Shown piece after piece: positions 45,481 to 55,509 of a stretch of 64,000 nt of DNA. A model generated the notes under the pieces. That model worked only from the letters and a program-made list of their open reading frames with translations, did not search any database and was not told where the DNA came from. The DNA lies in contig JACVVK020000087.1 in the NCBI GenBank assembly GCA_018292915.2, positions 150,001 through 214,000 of the forward strand, read 5' to 3'. Origin of the DNA: Batillaria attramentaria. Its lineage: Eukaryota > Mollusca > Gastropoda > Batillariidae. Positions within the stretch are counted from its first letter, which is position 1. Every line of letters begins with the position of its first letter. The position numbers were made by a program, and so were the translations under genes.

Positions 45481-47869
45481 GGCCGAACGATAATTAAATC
45501 AATAAAATTCATCAAAAGTTGAAATGAACTTTAATTTGGCAAGGGTGACGCTGCTACAAATAATGATAACAACAGTAATAAACGCATCAAAAGATGAACC
45601 CATATTCCCAGAGTCCAACACACTGTCTTCTACGTACTGTACATAAGTCAATGTCCCACGAACACGCTAATTCTCAGGACTAGAAGACAACTGCAGTGTG
45701 ACATTACTAAATGACTGTCCTGCGTGCGTTACCATTCACACAAGCGACTCTGATCTGAACACACTGTCTCTAGATACAAAGAGGCTCCATGCAGTCTAGA
45801 GGGTACTGACCTTTTGCTTTCGGATTATGGCAACTCTTTGGGACTTTCAATTTGGATTTTACCACAAAAATTTTGTAAATATGAAATCATAACTATATGA
45901 TCCACATCAAAACCTTCGCAATTTTTTCAAGCCCTGACTCAGATGTCTTTGTTCAGTATCATTAAAATTTCATTGTTGAACATCACCTGTTCTTACTCCT
46001 ATTTAAAAAGAATGACAACCTCCCCCTCACCCCCCCCCCCCCAAAAAAAAAGAAAGTCTAATTACTAATGTAATTACTGAATGTAATCAAAACAAAAATA
46101 AAAACCAAAGAGGACAATTTTAACCAAGTACATTCATTATGAGTGAAAAAAATTTTCTGCGGATGAAGTGAAATGAAAAGGGAGCTGAAACATATTTTGC
46201 TTACTGAAATCAATACTTCAAACATGACGCTTTCTTGTAACCAATATAAACATTTTGCACTTTCATTTTTTTTTTTTTTTTTTTTTTTGCTGCTTCAATA
46301 CATACAGATTTGCCTGTTCAGGATTTTTGTTTGTGACTGTCTATTGTTTTCCCCGCTCTTTCTTCCTTTCTTTGTCTTCATTTTCAAACATCCCAAGATT
46401 AAAAACCAAATTACTCAACATTTTCTGTCTTCTGCCAGAAATTCATATGTCTCCCAATAAAATGTCCCTATCCAGGATCTAATACCCTTCCGTGACCTTC
46501 CACTGCGGTAATAACATTCTGTCTATAAAAGGAAAAGAAATGGATGCTGCCCCCTCCTCTCCCATATAAAACAACAACCAAACCCAACACACACAAAAAA
46601 AAACAGTTGCCATTAACTCCAAAAGCTGAAGGTCAGCAACACAAAAAGAAAATGCTCGCTTAAGAACAAAAGCACGTGAGGAGAAAAAAAACAAAAAAAA
46701 CAGGTATAATAAAACTAAGGGGAAAAAATACAGAGGGAAAACAAACTCACTGAATCCACGTCCAATGCCTCTTCCCCTTGACAGCGCGTTTGTTGGCATC
46801 ATAACTTCTTTGGGTTGTGCCTTTTTGCATTCCACCTGCACAAAATGTCAACCGGTTAAAGAAGCCTTACCTTAGGATAAGCAAGTCTTAATCAGATTAA
46901 GACTTATTAAAGATTAAATCTTATATTTATTTTCCTTTGCGTGCAAATCAGTTGCCAAATGACAGAAATGTGTAGAACACTCTGCACCTGTACCCCCCAT
47001 AGCAGGACCAATAAGAACAATAGTAAACATGTGTTCTGGTTGATAATCTCAAAATAGCCCACCAAGGGCTACGGTGGTATTTGCAAGTGTCTTGAAGGTA
47101 TCATGCTATTCGGTGTTCCCTGTGATTCGAAAATGCAAAGGTCCTTCGGACCATTTCTCTATACTTTTGAGGGTCTCCATACATCAGATTCTGTCTGTTA
47201 CGCACAATGGCTCAGCGGAAATGCGATGCTTCAAGTGTTCGCAGCTAGTTACAGATCACTTCTTGTTCATCGAGTTTCCGGAAGCGAGTTGAAAATACTA
47301 TTTGTGATGGCGAGACCAAAAACGTGCACCCCCTGTGACATGCTGTCCTCAATTTTGAGCGTCAGTTTAAGAATTTTGTGCACACAAATACGCACACCTG
47401 TGCGTAATCGGAAACACTGCTATTACAATTGCCATCAGCCGTTGGTCAATATGTGAGCTTGGGAAAGGTAGGTCATGTCCCTTTAAGTGCGCAGATAGTG
47501 ATCTACGTACTCATCTTGTCCTTGAACACATAGAAACTGACGAGTTTTCAGAATGACCTCCTCATCTCAGAAGGACAAGCTGGCAGGAGAACCTCCTATG
47601 TGATAAAGTCAAAACCTTACTCCAAGACAGACAATACCTTACTCTAAGATACTCTTAAGAAAGTCAAAACATTACAAAACCGGTCTCAACCTTTCCAGTA
47701 TAATTATGTAATCAGCTACAAAGGACTAGTACTTGTATGTACACATTTTTTTTGTTAAGTGTGTGTATACACATACACATCCTTACCATTTTTGAGTTGA
47801 TTTCATGAAAGTGGATCTCACAGACTTTTTCCACAACGTCCTCCTGGTCAAACGTGACAAATCCAAACC
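28119..47869 (-). CDS. msi: Musashi-family RNA-binding protein, C-terminal part (RRM2 second half to stop), 7 exons, 5' partial
   Basis: Musashi proteins bind UAG-containing sites in mRNA 3' UTRs and control translation, classically in neural and stem cells. Exons on the - strand, in order: 47869-47787, 46835-46751, 43558-43469, 40678-40583, 35097-34987, 30390-30184, 28369-28119 (or ending at 28158 if a further exon follows). The first encodes [28 protein letters not shown], where GFGFVTF is RNP1 of RRM2; the next continues [12 protein letters not shown]. Both are near-identical to vertebrate MSI1/MSI2. The last exon has [20 protein letters not shown], matching the conserved Musashi C-terminus (SPGPMAELYG..SSYIS). 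All joins are GT-AG and in frame. RRM1 and the first half of RRM2 are absent from the window. An hnRNP A/DAZAP relative would share RRM features but not this C-terminus. Confidence 0.94.
28370..30183 (-). other. msi: Musashi intron (exon 4 to last exon)
   Basis: Apart from a (CA)n tract at 29199-29251 and a C-run near 29815, nothing recognisable. Confidence 0.5.
29199..29251. repeat. (CA)n microsatellite
   Basis: About 26 uninterrupted CA units in a Musashi intron. Confidence 0.95.
30184..30390 (-). CDS. msi: Musashi linker exon 4 (symmetric, 207 nt)
   Basis: On the - strand: CTGTTTATAG| acceptor, CAGCATCG|GTGGGT donor, phase 1 on both sides, 69 codons. It begins [20 protein letters not shown] and ends [14 protein letters not shown]. 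High G+C and strong codon-like periodicity contrast with the A/T-rich introns. GFPGYG resembles the Musashi linker repeats. Confidence 0.85.
31195..31264. repeat. (TG)n microsatellite with CG interruptions
   Basis: About 35 TG units with three GCG interruptions. Confidence 0.95.
32759..32953 (-). mobile_element. tRNA-derived SINE, family A, complete copy with perfect 14-bp target duplication
   Basis: The element spans 32773-32939, flanked by identical AAAGTAGGTGAGAG at 32759-32772 and 32940-32953. Read on the - strand, it starts with a tRNA-like head: GGAGCCGGGGTGGTCGAA, A-box-like TGGTCGAATGGTAGAGCG, anticodon-arm-like GGACTTCTAATGC (resembling tRNA-Arg TCT), and B-box GAGTTCGATCC. It ends with the tail GTGGAAAAGGACGTTAAAC. 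The exact flanking repeats suggest a recent insertion. Confidence 0.88.
34987..35097 (-). CDS. msi: Musashi linker exon 3 (symmetric, 111 nt)
   Basis: On the - strand: ATGTACACAG| acceptor, GTACCCG|GTAAGG donor, phase 1 on both sides, open throughout. It encodes [20 protein letters not shown] then [17 protein letters not shown]. Basic and proline-rich, without clear vertebrate counterpart. It is supported by splice sites, frame and locally high G+C. Confidence 0.75.
35098..40582 (-). other. msi: Musashi intron (linker exon 2 to 3)
   Basis: About 5.5 kb of A/T-rich sequence with short homopolymer runs. I see no repeat family or exon. Confidence 0.5.
40583..40678 (-). CDS. msi: Musashi linker exon 2 (symmetric, 96 nt)
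   Basis: On the - strand: GTGTTACAG| acceptor, TACCCAG|GTATGG donor, phase 1 on both sides. It encodes [20 protein letters not shown] then [12 protein letters not shown]. The YGRGFP and PGFPG motifs resemble the vertebrate MSI2 linker (YGRGYPGF). Confidence 0.88.
42068..42190 (+). mobile_element. SINE family A, 5'-truncated copy
   Basis: It contains the body and tail (ATATTTGTGCTGGCTTTTTC ... GTGGAAAAGGACGTTAAATC) but lacks the tRNA-like head. Opposite orientation to most other copies. Confidence 0.7.
42424..42572. repeat. (TG)n/(TGCG)n alternating purine-pyrimidine tract
   Basis: About 150 bases of strictly alternating TG and CG steps, organised as blocks of (TG)n and (TGCG)n. Confidence 0.95.
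43469..43558 (-). CDS. msi: Musashi linker exon 1 (symmetric, 90 nt)
   Basis: On the - strand: CTTTTCTTCTAG| acceptor and ATCTCTG|GTATAA donor, 90 nt, phase 1 on both sides, no internal stop. The frame gives [20 protein letters not shown] then NPGQPVEIS. The sequence is not recognisably conserved in vertebrate Musashi, so the call rests on splice sites, frame and position between certain exons. Confidence 0.7.
44455..44597 (+). repeat. G-rich block with poly-G runs
   Basis: At least seven G-runs of three or more bases (the longest about 17), separated by short GT or GA spacers. Confidence 0.9.
45446..45478. repeat. (AAT)n microsatellite
   Basis: About ten AAT units. Confidence 0.9.
46751..46835 (-). 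CDS. msi: Musashi exon: end of RRM2 and Gly/Arg stretch
   Basis: On the - strand: acceptor TTGTGCAG|, donor GGATTCA|GTGAGT. It encodes [20 protein letters not shown] then [20 protein letters not shown] is diagnostic of Musashi RRM2. It leaves in phase 1, which sets the frame for the following cassette exons. Confidence 0.95.
46836..47786 (-). other. msi: Musashi intron splitting RRM2
   Basis: About 950 bases between two secure exons. No repeat or RNA gene was recognised. Confidence 0.6.
47787..47869 (-). CDS. msi: Musashi exon: second half of RRM2 with RNP1
   Basis: On the - strand: acceptor TGTGTGCAG|, donor AAAATG|GTAAGG. It enters in phase 1 and leaves in phase 0. It encodes [20 protein letters not shown] then FHEINSKM. 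The phase-1 entry matches a preceding exon ending in the Arg-Gly of RNP1, which is not in the window. Confidence 0.96.
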
Positions 47870-48614
47870 CTGCACACACAAGAACAAGTTCAAAATCAGC
47901 GAAAGCGATTTAAATTTTTTCAAATAAAGAAAAAGAAAATCATACTGAAGACAGCATTTTACAACTGATATTAATGCATATTTTTCATCCATATTGTGGT
48001 TTGCTGGTAAAGGATGAGTTTGGGGAACACAGGAAGATGCACACACACACACCACACACACACGCACATACTTACACTTTCAGTAACTCACTCCACAAAC
48101 AAGACTCATCAATATCAAGCTGTTCCAACACATTTTATTGCATAAAAAAGACGTCACTTGTGAACTTTCAAAATGAAACACTTCTGCATTCCGAATGTTC
48201 TGGATGCTGGCAGCAGTACAACAAAAGCAACAAGAAAACAAGCATGCAAGAGGGCTCTGTTCAGTTTCCTGCCCCCCCCCCCCTCCCCCCCCCCCCCAAA
48301 AAAAAACCAAAAAACAACAAAAACCAAAAACAAAAACCAAAAAAAACAGAAAAATAAAAAGCCCCCCCCCCCCCCAAAATAGACATGAAGGGAAGTGGGA
48401 TTTGGGCAGTTAGAAAGATGAGAAACTGGGAATAGCAACACTGAAGTGATGAGCTTCTCAGACACAGTGATGTCATATCCCTATCCAATTCTAAACCCAC
48501 CATTCAATCTTGCTCGAGTAGGCTTCTCCATCATAATAATCCTTTTCTGCATCTAGCCGGGCAACTGTGTACTTTGTCTGATTAGGTTTCTGTGCATGGA
48601 GTGCTCCCCCCACC

Positions 48615-48616
<2 letters not shown>

Positions 48617-48690
<74 letters not shown>
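48617..48690. repeat. (TG)n microsatellite
   Basis: About 37 uninterrupted TG units. Confidence 0.95.
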
Positions 48691-48860
48691 GTAAAAGCAG
48701 TATTTTTTGCTGTGGAACCAATTGAAATTACTAAACAGACCACAGAGTTTTCCACAGGAATAAGGATTTTGCTTAAAGTATGGAAACTGGAGGGGCTGTT
48801 TCCCGGTTCCCTATTGGTTCTACCATCTGGCTGCCTGTCGACTTTCTGATGTTCGACAAT

Positions 48861-49080
48861 TCTGTGAGGTTGGTTAGCTGGGGTTTATCGTCCACGCCAC
48901 AACGAGGTGATTGCAGACGGCCCTAGGGGGCTGGTTATGGGGGATGGGGATAGCTACCCTAACTGTACAGTCCAGCTGAACACTTTTTCAATCCAGTCAG
49001 ACTGCCAGGTCGACCACACTTTATGTATCCTTGACTGTAATGGACAAGTTACACAAACAGATCCAGAGATCTGTGAGGTT
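48861..49080 (-). mobile_element. Short retroposon with 11-bp target duplication and family A-like tail
   Basis: TCTGTGAGGTT is present at 48861-48871 and 49070-49080, enclosing 198 bp. On the - strand the insert ends GGCGTGGACGATAAACCCC, resembling the family A tail GTGGAAAAGGACGTTAAAC. It has no tRNA-like head, so it may be a truncated LINE 3' end or a different SINE. Confidence 0.6.
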
Positions 49081-49756
49081 TGCCTCTTTCTATTTTCTTT
49101 CTGGCACGGCTCTGTCCACCATATAACCCCATAACTGTACATCCTTACTGTAATCATCTGAACTCAGATCCAACGGTTCCGGGGGTAATCACCCTATACA
49201 AAGACACAGAATGAGCCAAACTCAAACCCAGAAGCGGTCCTTGCTCAGCAGCAATGGCATAAACAATGGTGATGCCAAGCAACAGGTGGAAAAGTCAGTG
49301 AGCATACTGCAAACTCAGCACCAATTATCTGGCAGGCCTTTGGTACTAAGATAAACAAACCGAGGTTTGTTTTTCTTTTCTCAAAGTCACACCTTGACTC
49401 TCCTTGGAACTTGGAAGGGAAGGCAGGAAAGACAAGCTGCAGCAGCTTCTGAAGGTAGCGCGAAGTTGTATTCTGGCTTTTTGCAGGAAAAACAAAATTG
49501 TATTTTTTGCTGAACAAGTCGGACTCCATAGCTTTATGTTCCGCTGTCTAGAACCAAAGATGGCGGTCTGAGAACAAATCACATCCACACGTTTTGTGTT
49601 CTTGCACTAATGTAAGTCTTGAAATAATTTATGCAGTAGGTGAAGGCCAATGACAAACTATGAAATGCCTCTTAGTTATGATTTAAAAGTTTTTGGTGTT
49701 TTTTTATTTTATTTTTCCCTTAGCTATAGATGACAGGTTGCATTTTAAAAGACGAT

Positions 49757-50038
49757 CAGGGCCCGCATGTAAAAGTCGGGGTTAGGGAGTTTAGCCCCGG
49801 GTTAGAGTCTAACCTCGAACTAAACTAGCTCTAGGGATAAATTTTCTGTTGTTTTTTGTTTTAAATCAGGAAGCGGGTATATTCCAGCAAGGTGCCTATG
49901 CTGTTATAGAAGGATTTTTGTCCTTCTTTCTTCACTTCCTTTTTTATTTAATTTTGTTTTGTTGTTTCTTTTGTCCTAGTCTGGGTTAAGCCCCTAGCAG
50001 TGGGTTAAATTAAGCTCGAGTTTTACATACGTGCCCAG
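49757..50038. mobile_element. MITE-like foldback element, 22-bp imperfect inverted ends
   Basis: The ends at 49757-49778 (CAGGGCCCGCATGTAAAAG...) and 50017-50038 (reverse complement CTGGGCACGTATGTAAAAC...) agree in 18 of 22 positions. The body repeats GGGTTA-type words in both orientations. I could not read a convincing target duplication. Confidence 0.5.
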
Positions 50039-51110
50039 GACTAGAACCGGTAATTTTCAGTCAGCTGAGCTGGTGCAAACAGGCCACCAGCCCAAAAACA
50101 TTTGCACTTTTCTGGGAAAGAGGGCGAACGTTGTTGCAAAAATGTCTTTCCTACCAAAACAAATCATTACTGGTAACGTGGTAGGAATTCTTCCCACCGC
50201 AAGTACTCCCAAACCTGTAAGCCTCATCCCTCTTCCCAATTATTGGCTTTCTTTCCAGTGGCTTGCCAGCGAATCCGTTAGATCCGTTAATATGACTGCC
50301 GTCTGCTTTTGTAAGCGAAGCAAAAACTCCTTAGCGTAATGAGAGCGAAAAGGAGGACTAGAGAGGGGAAGTAAGCAGGCGCCTTCAGTGGTTCTCGCCC
50401 CTGAGTCTACGTGTGTTTAGCCAAAGTACGGTTCGTTTGGCTGTTCAACCGTGCGATCTCTCTCTCTCTCTCTCCATGTGCGAGAGTGCACAGATACACA
50501 AGAGTACGATACAAATAAAACTGCGGTCCGGCCCGCCAAGCGAATGGATAAGCGCCAAACGGTAAACTGAACAGAAAGATACCAAGACAACTTCAGAGCC
50601 CCCCCCCCCCCCCCAACACACACCGTTTGCAATGGCAGAAACCAAACGGCCGTACTCGTGCACCGAAACATCACCTCTGTAAGAAATAACTTATATAAAA
50701 AAGAAGCAACTGCCCTTTTGCTGGAACTTCCAAGACCCCGCAAAGATGAAAGTGCCTTCGTCTTCCATTCCTCCATCCCCTACCCCCCACCCCCTCTCTC
50801 TCTCTCTCCTTGTTCCCTTAACCGCACACGACCACGTGCGCACGTGAGTGACGCACGCGCTGCTCTTTCCCGACAGTCATGAATTATTGAGACGCAGATC
50901 AAAGTCTGCCCCCCCAAATCACAGTCGCTCTTTCCGCTCGAGACCTGATCTGACAGATCTTTCCCTCCCCTGCCGATTGGGGCCGGAGGGACGATCGAAC
51001 GCTAGTCGAGGGGCATGTGTAGGTGGGGGTGGTGACAGGCCTTCTGATGCCCGCACGCGACAGGGAAGGGGGGGGGGGGGAGGGGTGCACGGAAATGGGA
51101 GGTGGGAGGG

Positions 51111-51350
51111 GAAGGTCACGCAATCAGCTAACGACCTCCTGTTTCTGTAAATCTAGCAAACCATATCCAACTAGAATCACAAGTCTGGGCTGTTTTCATG
51201 TGAGTAAGTTACGACTGAACTGACGCGACGGAGGAAGAGGTGGTGGCCATGGGGTGGCCGGGAAGGGAAGGGGGAGTGAGCAGGAGTTGGAGGGTCACGC
51301 AATCAGCTAAAAAAAAAAGAACCTTTTCCTGTAAATAAAGCGGCGAACGA
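51111..51350. repeat. Local direct duplication
   Basis: GGTCACGCAATCAGCTAA followed by CCTG and CTGTAAAT occurs at about 51113-51155 and again at about 51293-51340, roughly 180 bases apart, with G-rich sequence before both. Confidence 0.6.
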
Positions 51351-51895
51351 TTTCAACTGGAAACACAACGGTTTTTGTTGTTTTTATTGTTGTTGTTCTT
51401 CTGTTGTTTTCATATGTGTGTAACTTGCCCACCTTGATCGGCAACGTCCAAGTAGTACCAGCTGATGAAGTGGCCATGACGCTTGTAATGTGTATATACG
51501 AGCAGGTAAGTCGGCATCTGAAGTTGGTAATGAGCTGTCCAACCTCCCAGTGCAGACAACCCTGATCCCGAAGAGTGACTGGGGAGGTTATGTTGAGGAG
51601 AAACCCATTTATAGCGATGACTGAGCAGCCACCTTTATGTTTCTGGACGCAGGACCATAATGAGCAAATACACATTCGGCGTGATTATGTGGCTTCCAAG
51701 GTACCAACTGGCAAGTACACGACTGACTGACGTCGTGGTCATTCTGATATACTGTGACGCAGTTTCCGTTTCGTCTCTTACGTCATACAAGCCCCTCTTG
51801 CCAATGGCCTCGTGACTGGGTGAGAAGGTGAAATAGGCGGCAATTGCGCCTGGTTGCGTAAGAAATACGTCACCGACATAAATCAAGTCTTTTTT

Positions 51896-51901
<6 letters not shown>

Positions 51902-51945
<44 letters not shown>
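51902..51945. repeat. (AC)n microsatellite
   Basis: About 22 AC units. Confidence 0.95.
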
Positions 51946-51946
<1 letters not shown>

Positions 51947-53363
51947 AGACTAAAAGCCCCTTTGGCCTATACAGCCGCTCCAACCAGTGAATCAGCATCG
52001 TCGGCTTATGTTCAGCTGCCTAACTCATATTGGCAGCGAGACCGAATTCTCCTGAAAGGCCGCAAACTCTGCTGGTGGAGGCTGCAGGGCTGACCTCCCC
52101 TCCCCGTCCCATCTACCATCAAGTTACGAGCCCGAGCAAGACCGTAGGCAAGAGAAAATCCAATTTCCTACAAATAACAATCCTTGACAGGCTGCGATTG
52201 ACTGGACGCCGGCACAGCACGCTCTCTCTTATTGATCTGCCCGATGGGAAGTGCTGATACGCCGGGACCTGTGCGTGTTAACCCCCCCCCCCCCCACCAC
52301 CACCACCACCACCAACCTCGATCACCCTCACCCCGACTGCACCCTCCGGCTTACATCTTCTATTAATGCCCCCCCTCCCCACCACCACCACCCTTCCTGC
52401 CACCACCTCCAACCCACCATGCATGTTCACACAACCTCTCGCCATCATCCCAACAAGGCAAAGTACAAACGCAGTTCTGGGAAGATTAGCCGCGACAGCC
52501 GTAAGGGTTATAGACTGAGAAGGGCCGATCGCAGGGTTCCTGGATCGAATAAACGGGGCAAAATGAAGTCAAAGCTGAGTTGTTGTTTTTTTTTTAATCG
52601 GATCAGTCGAAAACCACATACGGATGCGCACACGGACACACAGACACCATCGACCGCAAAAGACCCCTCTCTGCACTTGCCGCAGTCCGAAGACATCGAA
52701 AGTGGCCGCCTTGCATCGCTGTCGTCACTCACCATCAAGCAGACCGCACAAACCACGCTGGTGGTGGAGCTCCGCGAGCCTATCTAATCACCTTCTCAGC
52801 ACGGGCCGAGGAGATGCAGTGAGTCGCCGAACAGTACTGGCAACCTCTGTCGGCCCCAGACCGCCCCCAGACACCTCAGCACCCCCTAATCTCCCCCCCG
52901 TGCGGCCGTCTCCAAGCCTAGCATTCCCACTATCACCTGCTGCAGTTATCTGTCCGGGCTCATCTCGGTGAAGTGCCCCTGTGAGGAGCGCGTGCACGGA
53001 GGCGATCTCTACTGGAAAGTCACTGCGCATCATTATGCTTCTGTACAGTGATAGTTGGCATGACTCGTGACCTTGGTGCCACTACAGTTCATGGTGTACT
53101 TACTCTGACCCCCTCCCCCCCCAAAAAAAAACAAAACAAAAAAAAAAACAAGGAGGAACGGCCCCGTCCTACAAAGCTGTTTCTCCAAACTTCATTTTAT
53201 TTTGTCTGTTTTGTTGTTATTGTTGCCGGTTCTCCCCTCTCCAAGTTCTACCAATGACACAAGATCCTCTACGACCTCGACCGATTAGCCACGTGACTGG
53301 GGGTGGGGCCGGGTGGGGGAAGAAGGGGGGGGGAGAGAGAGAGAGAGAGAGGCAGAGAGAGAG

Positions 53364-53543
53364 GGTGGGTGGGTGGGTGTTTAGGAGTTTAACGTCCTTT
53401 TCCCCCACATAAGGGTGATATCAAAGACGGGGCAACGAGAAAAAGGCCAGCACAAATATTTGGCCCCAGCCGGTGGCCGGGATTCGAACTCTCGGCCCAA
53501 GCATTGAAAGTCCAACGCTCTACCATTCGGCCACCCTGGCTCC

Positions 53544-53545
<2 letters not shown>
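53364..53545 (-). mobile_element. tRNA-derived SINE, family A, inserted in a (GA)n tract
   Basis: Family A head and tail, with a small duplication (CCGGTGGCCGG) next to the B box. (GA)n lies on both sides, so the target was a GA microsatellite and no unique duplication can be read. Confidence 0.8.
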
Positions 53546-53592
<47 letters not shown>

Positions 53593-53595
<3 letters not shown>

Positions 53596-54012
53596 GTCAG
53601 TTCCGTGAACTGAACATTTGACGTCAGCCTCAGGCAGGTCGTCATACAGAGAGAGAGAGATGACGTCAATTCCGCGAAGTAAACTTTTGACGTCAGCCTC
53701 TAGCACTGAGATGGTCTGAGGATGCTTGTTCATGTCTTGTGATTTGCACTGATTTCCCTGTTGGCTTTGTGACTTCTCCGACTGAATTATTTTTCACATG
53801 AAATCTGGAAGATCTAGAGGGCTGATGAAATGTCGGAAGCAGTGACGATACTTGCAGATTTTGTCTGTGAACCAAACATTTGACGTCAGTCTCACGCTGC
53901 TCGTCTGACAGATGATACTTCTACATATCTTGTGATTTCCTTGTTGCTTTTGTGACTTCCGTGACTGAATTAATTTTTACATAAAATCCGGAAGATCTAC
54001 AGAGCTGATGAA
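53593..54012. repeat. Local duplications with CRE-like octamers
   Basis: A 39-bp unit at 53593-53631 recurs at 53662-53700 and in part at 53862-53893. The sequence after it (TTGTGATTTCC, TTTTGTGACTTCCGTGACTG, GGAAGATCTA, GCTGATGAAA) is present at about 53736-53830 and again at about 53930-54012. Confidence 0.75.
53619..53888. promoter_or_regulatory. Cluster of four CRE octamers TGACGTCA
   Basis: Perfect palindromic TGACGTCA at 53619-53626, 53661-53668, 53688-53695 and 53881-53888. This is the CREB/ATF binding site. Function here is inference; the sites are multiplied by the local duplication. Confidence 0.4.
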
Positions 54013-55387
54013 ACGTGGACTTAAGTGCCTTGGATTGTACTTACGAAATTGCAAAATTGGAACTTTTTTGACCGGCGCTTCTCGCAGAAACGTGAAAAAT
54101 TTGTTTATCTAAAAGCTCTGCTATTCTTAATACTAAAGCTATAATAGTGCAGTAGTTCATGTCATATGTGCAGTTGGCACAAGTGACAAAAATACCGGAA
54201 TGATGAGTAATTTGAAGCAGTCGTTTCATAGATATTTGGCCTTATATGCAAACCACCCCTACCTCGGAAATATTTTTCTTACACAAAACCTGTCAGAGCT
54301 ACAGAGCTGTGCTACGAAAACAGGCAGTATAATTGGATGATCTTCCCAAATTCAGAAAATGAAGCCATTTGAACATTTTTTTCGAAAAAAATTCGTGACA
54401 TGACCGATTTTTTCAAATCGGCGATAACTGTTCTCAAAATGCGGCAGGCTAAAAATCGTGAAAAGTAGCTCTGGAGAATATGACTGCCCATTTTATCTCA
54501 AAGCAAAAAGCCGTCCGGCGAGGTGGTTTAGCAGATAGCCATCATTACATCCGTCCACACACACACACACACACACACGTCAACTCCCGCCAAAAAGAAC
54601 GCAGCAGCAAAGTGTGCACGTAAGGTGTCTATGACGCAGATTTCGTTACGTCACTGTGTGCGTGAAAGTAAGTATTGTGTGGAGAAACGTCACAGTCTTG
54701 TTTTGTATCACTGAAACTTGCTGCTGCGCGTAGCAAAATCTGCCCCGTCTCATAAAGTTGTTTCTCTATAGAGAAACAACTTAAAAAGAGAGAGAGAGAG
54801 AGAGGTTTCCCGATATACTTTCTTTGATCCATTCTATAACGGGAATGTCATTTTTCTACGCAGAAGTTTACAAACTTCAGAGGTGTCGAATGTGCGTGTT
54901 TTTGTCGGTTGCACGGCATCCGCGGAACTCTTTTGCATGCAAAGACGTCACGAAGACTCCAAGAAAATGCACGGACTCGCATACACATGTTTAAAGACGC
55001 ACGCTCTAGCTTAGGACTGACTCTCACACGTCACCAACACGCAACAAACAAATTGGCTGGCTACATAAATCCCCAAGACTCTCAGAACTTGATGAGTCAG
55101 TGTACATCTGCGTGAAACGGCCGTAAACAGGTACTGTTTTGCCAAGTTCCGTAGACGTTAACGACCAGAGGCAGAAACAAGCGAATGGCACGTGGGTTGT
55201 GTGAGGAGCCTATACCGCGGGTAAAGGAAGGGCTGCAGTACAGACTTCTGACGTGGGGCGGGCGAGACAGTCTTTCATCATCGCTGTGCGTATGTCTGGA
55301 CAGTTAGTAACGATAGAGGAGAAAGTCCAGAGCTATAATTTCGCCCCCGTGGCCACACCTGAGACGGAGGGGAGAAGGAGCCTTTTC

Positions 55388-55448
55388 GTGTGTGTGTGTG
55401 ACTGTGTGTGTGTGTGTGTGTGTGACTGTGTGTGACTGTGTGTGTGTG

Positions 55449-55508
<60 letters not shown>
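55388..55508. repeat. (TG)n microsatellite with GACTG interruptions
   Basis: (TG)n broken by regularly placed ACTG steps, then about 30 pure units. Confidence 0.95.

Positions 55509-55509
<1 letters not shown>

Larger units (their letters stand above)
43559..46750 (-). other. msi: Musashi intron (RRM2 end to linker exon 1)
   Basis: It holds a G-rich block at 44455-44597, a poly-G run near 45065, and an (AAT)n microsatellite at 45446-45478. No exon is supported. Confidence 0.5.

Noticed and set aside
45800..45870. Possible Musashi exon ending AAAAG|GTCAGT
   Set aside because: An open frame ([14 protein letters not shown]) precedes the GT but no acceptor AG is found upstream and it lacks similarity to Musashi.
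51405..51495. Alternative Musashi first exon encoding MATSSAGTTWTLPIK before a GT
   Set aside because: The ATG context is good, but it ends in phase 0 while the RRM2 exon requires phase 1, and there is no similarity to Musashi N-termini.
52251..52787. 178-codon + strand frame
   Set aside because: Starts in a poly-C and CAC-repeat stretch, shows no recognisable domain and runs against the Musashi gene without splice support.
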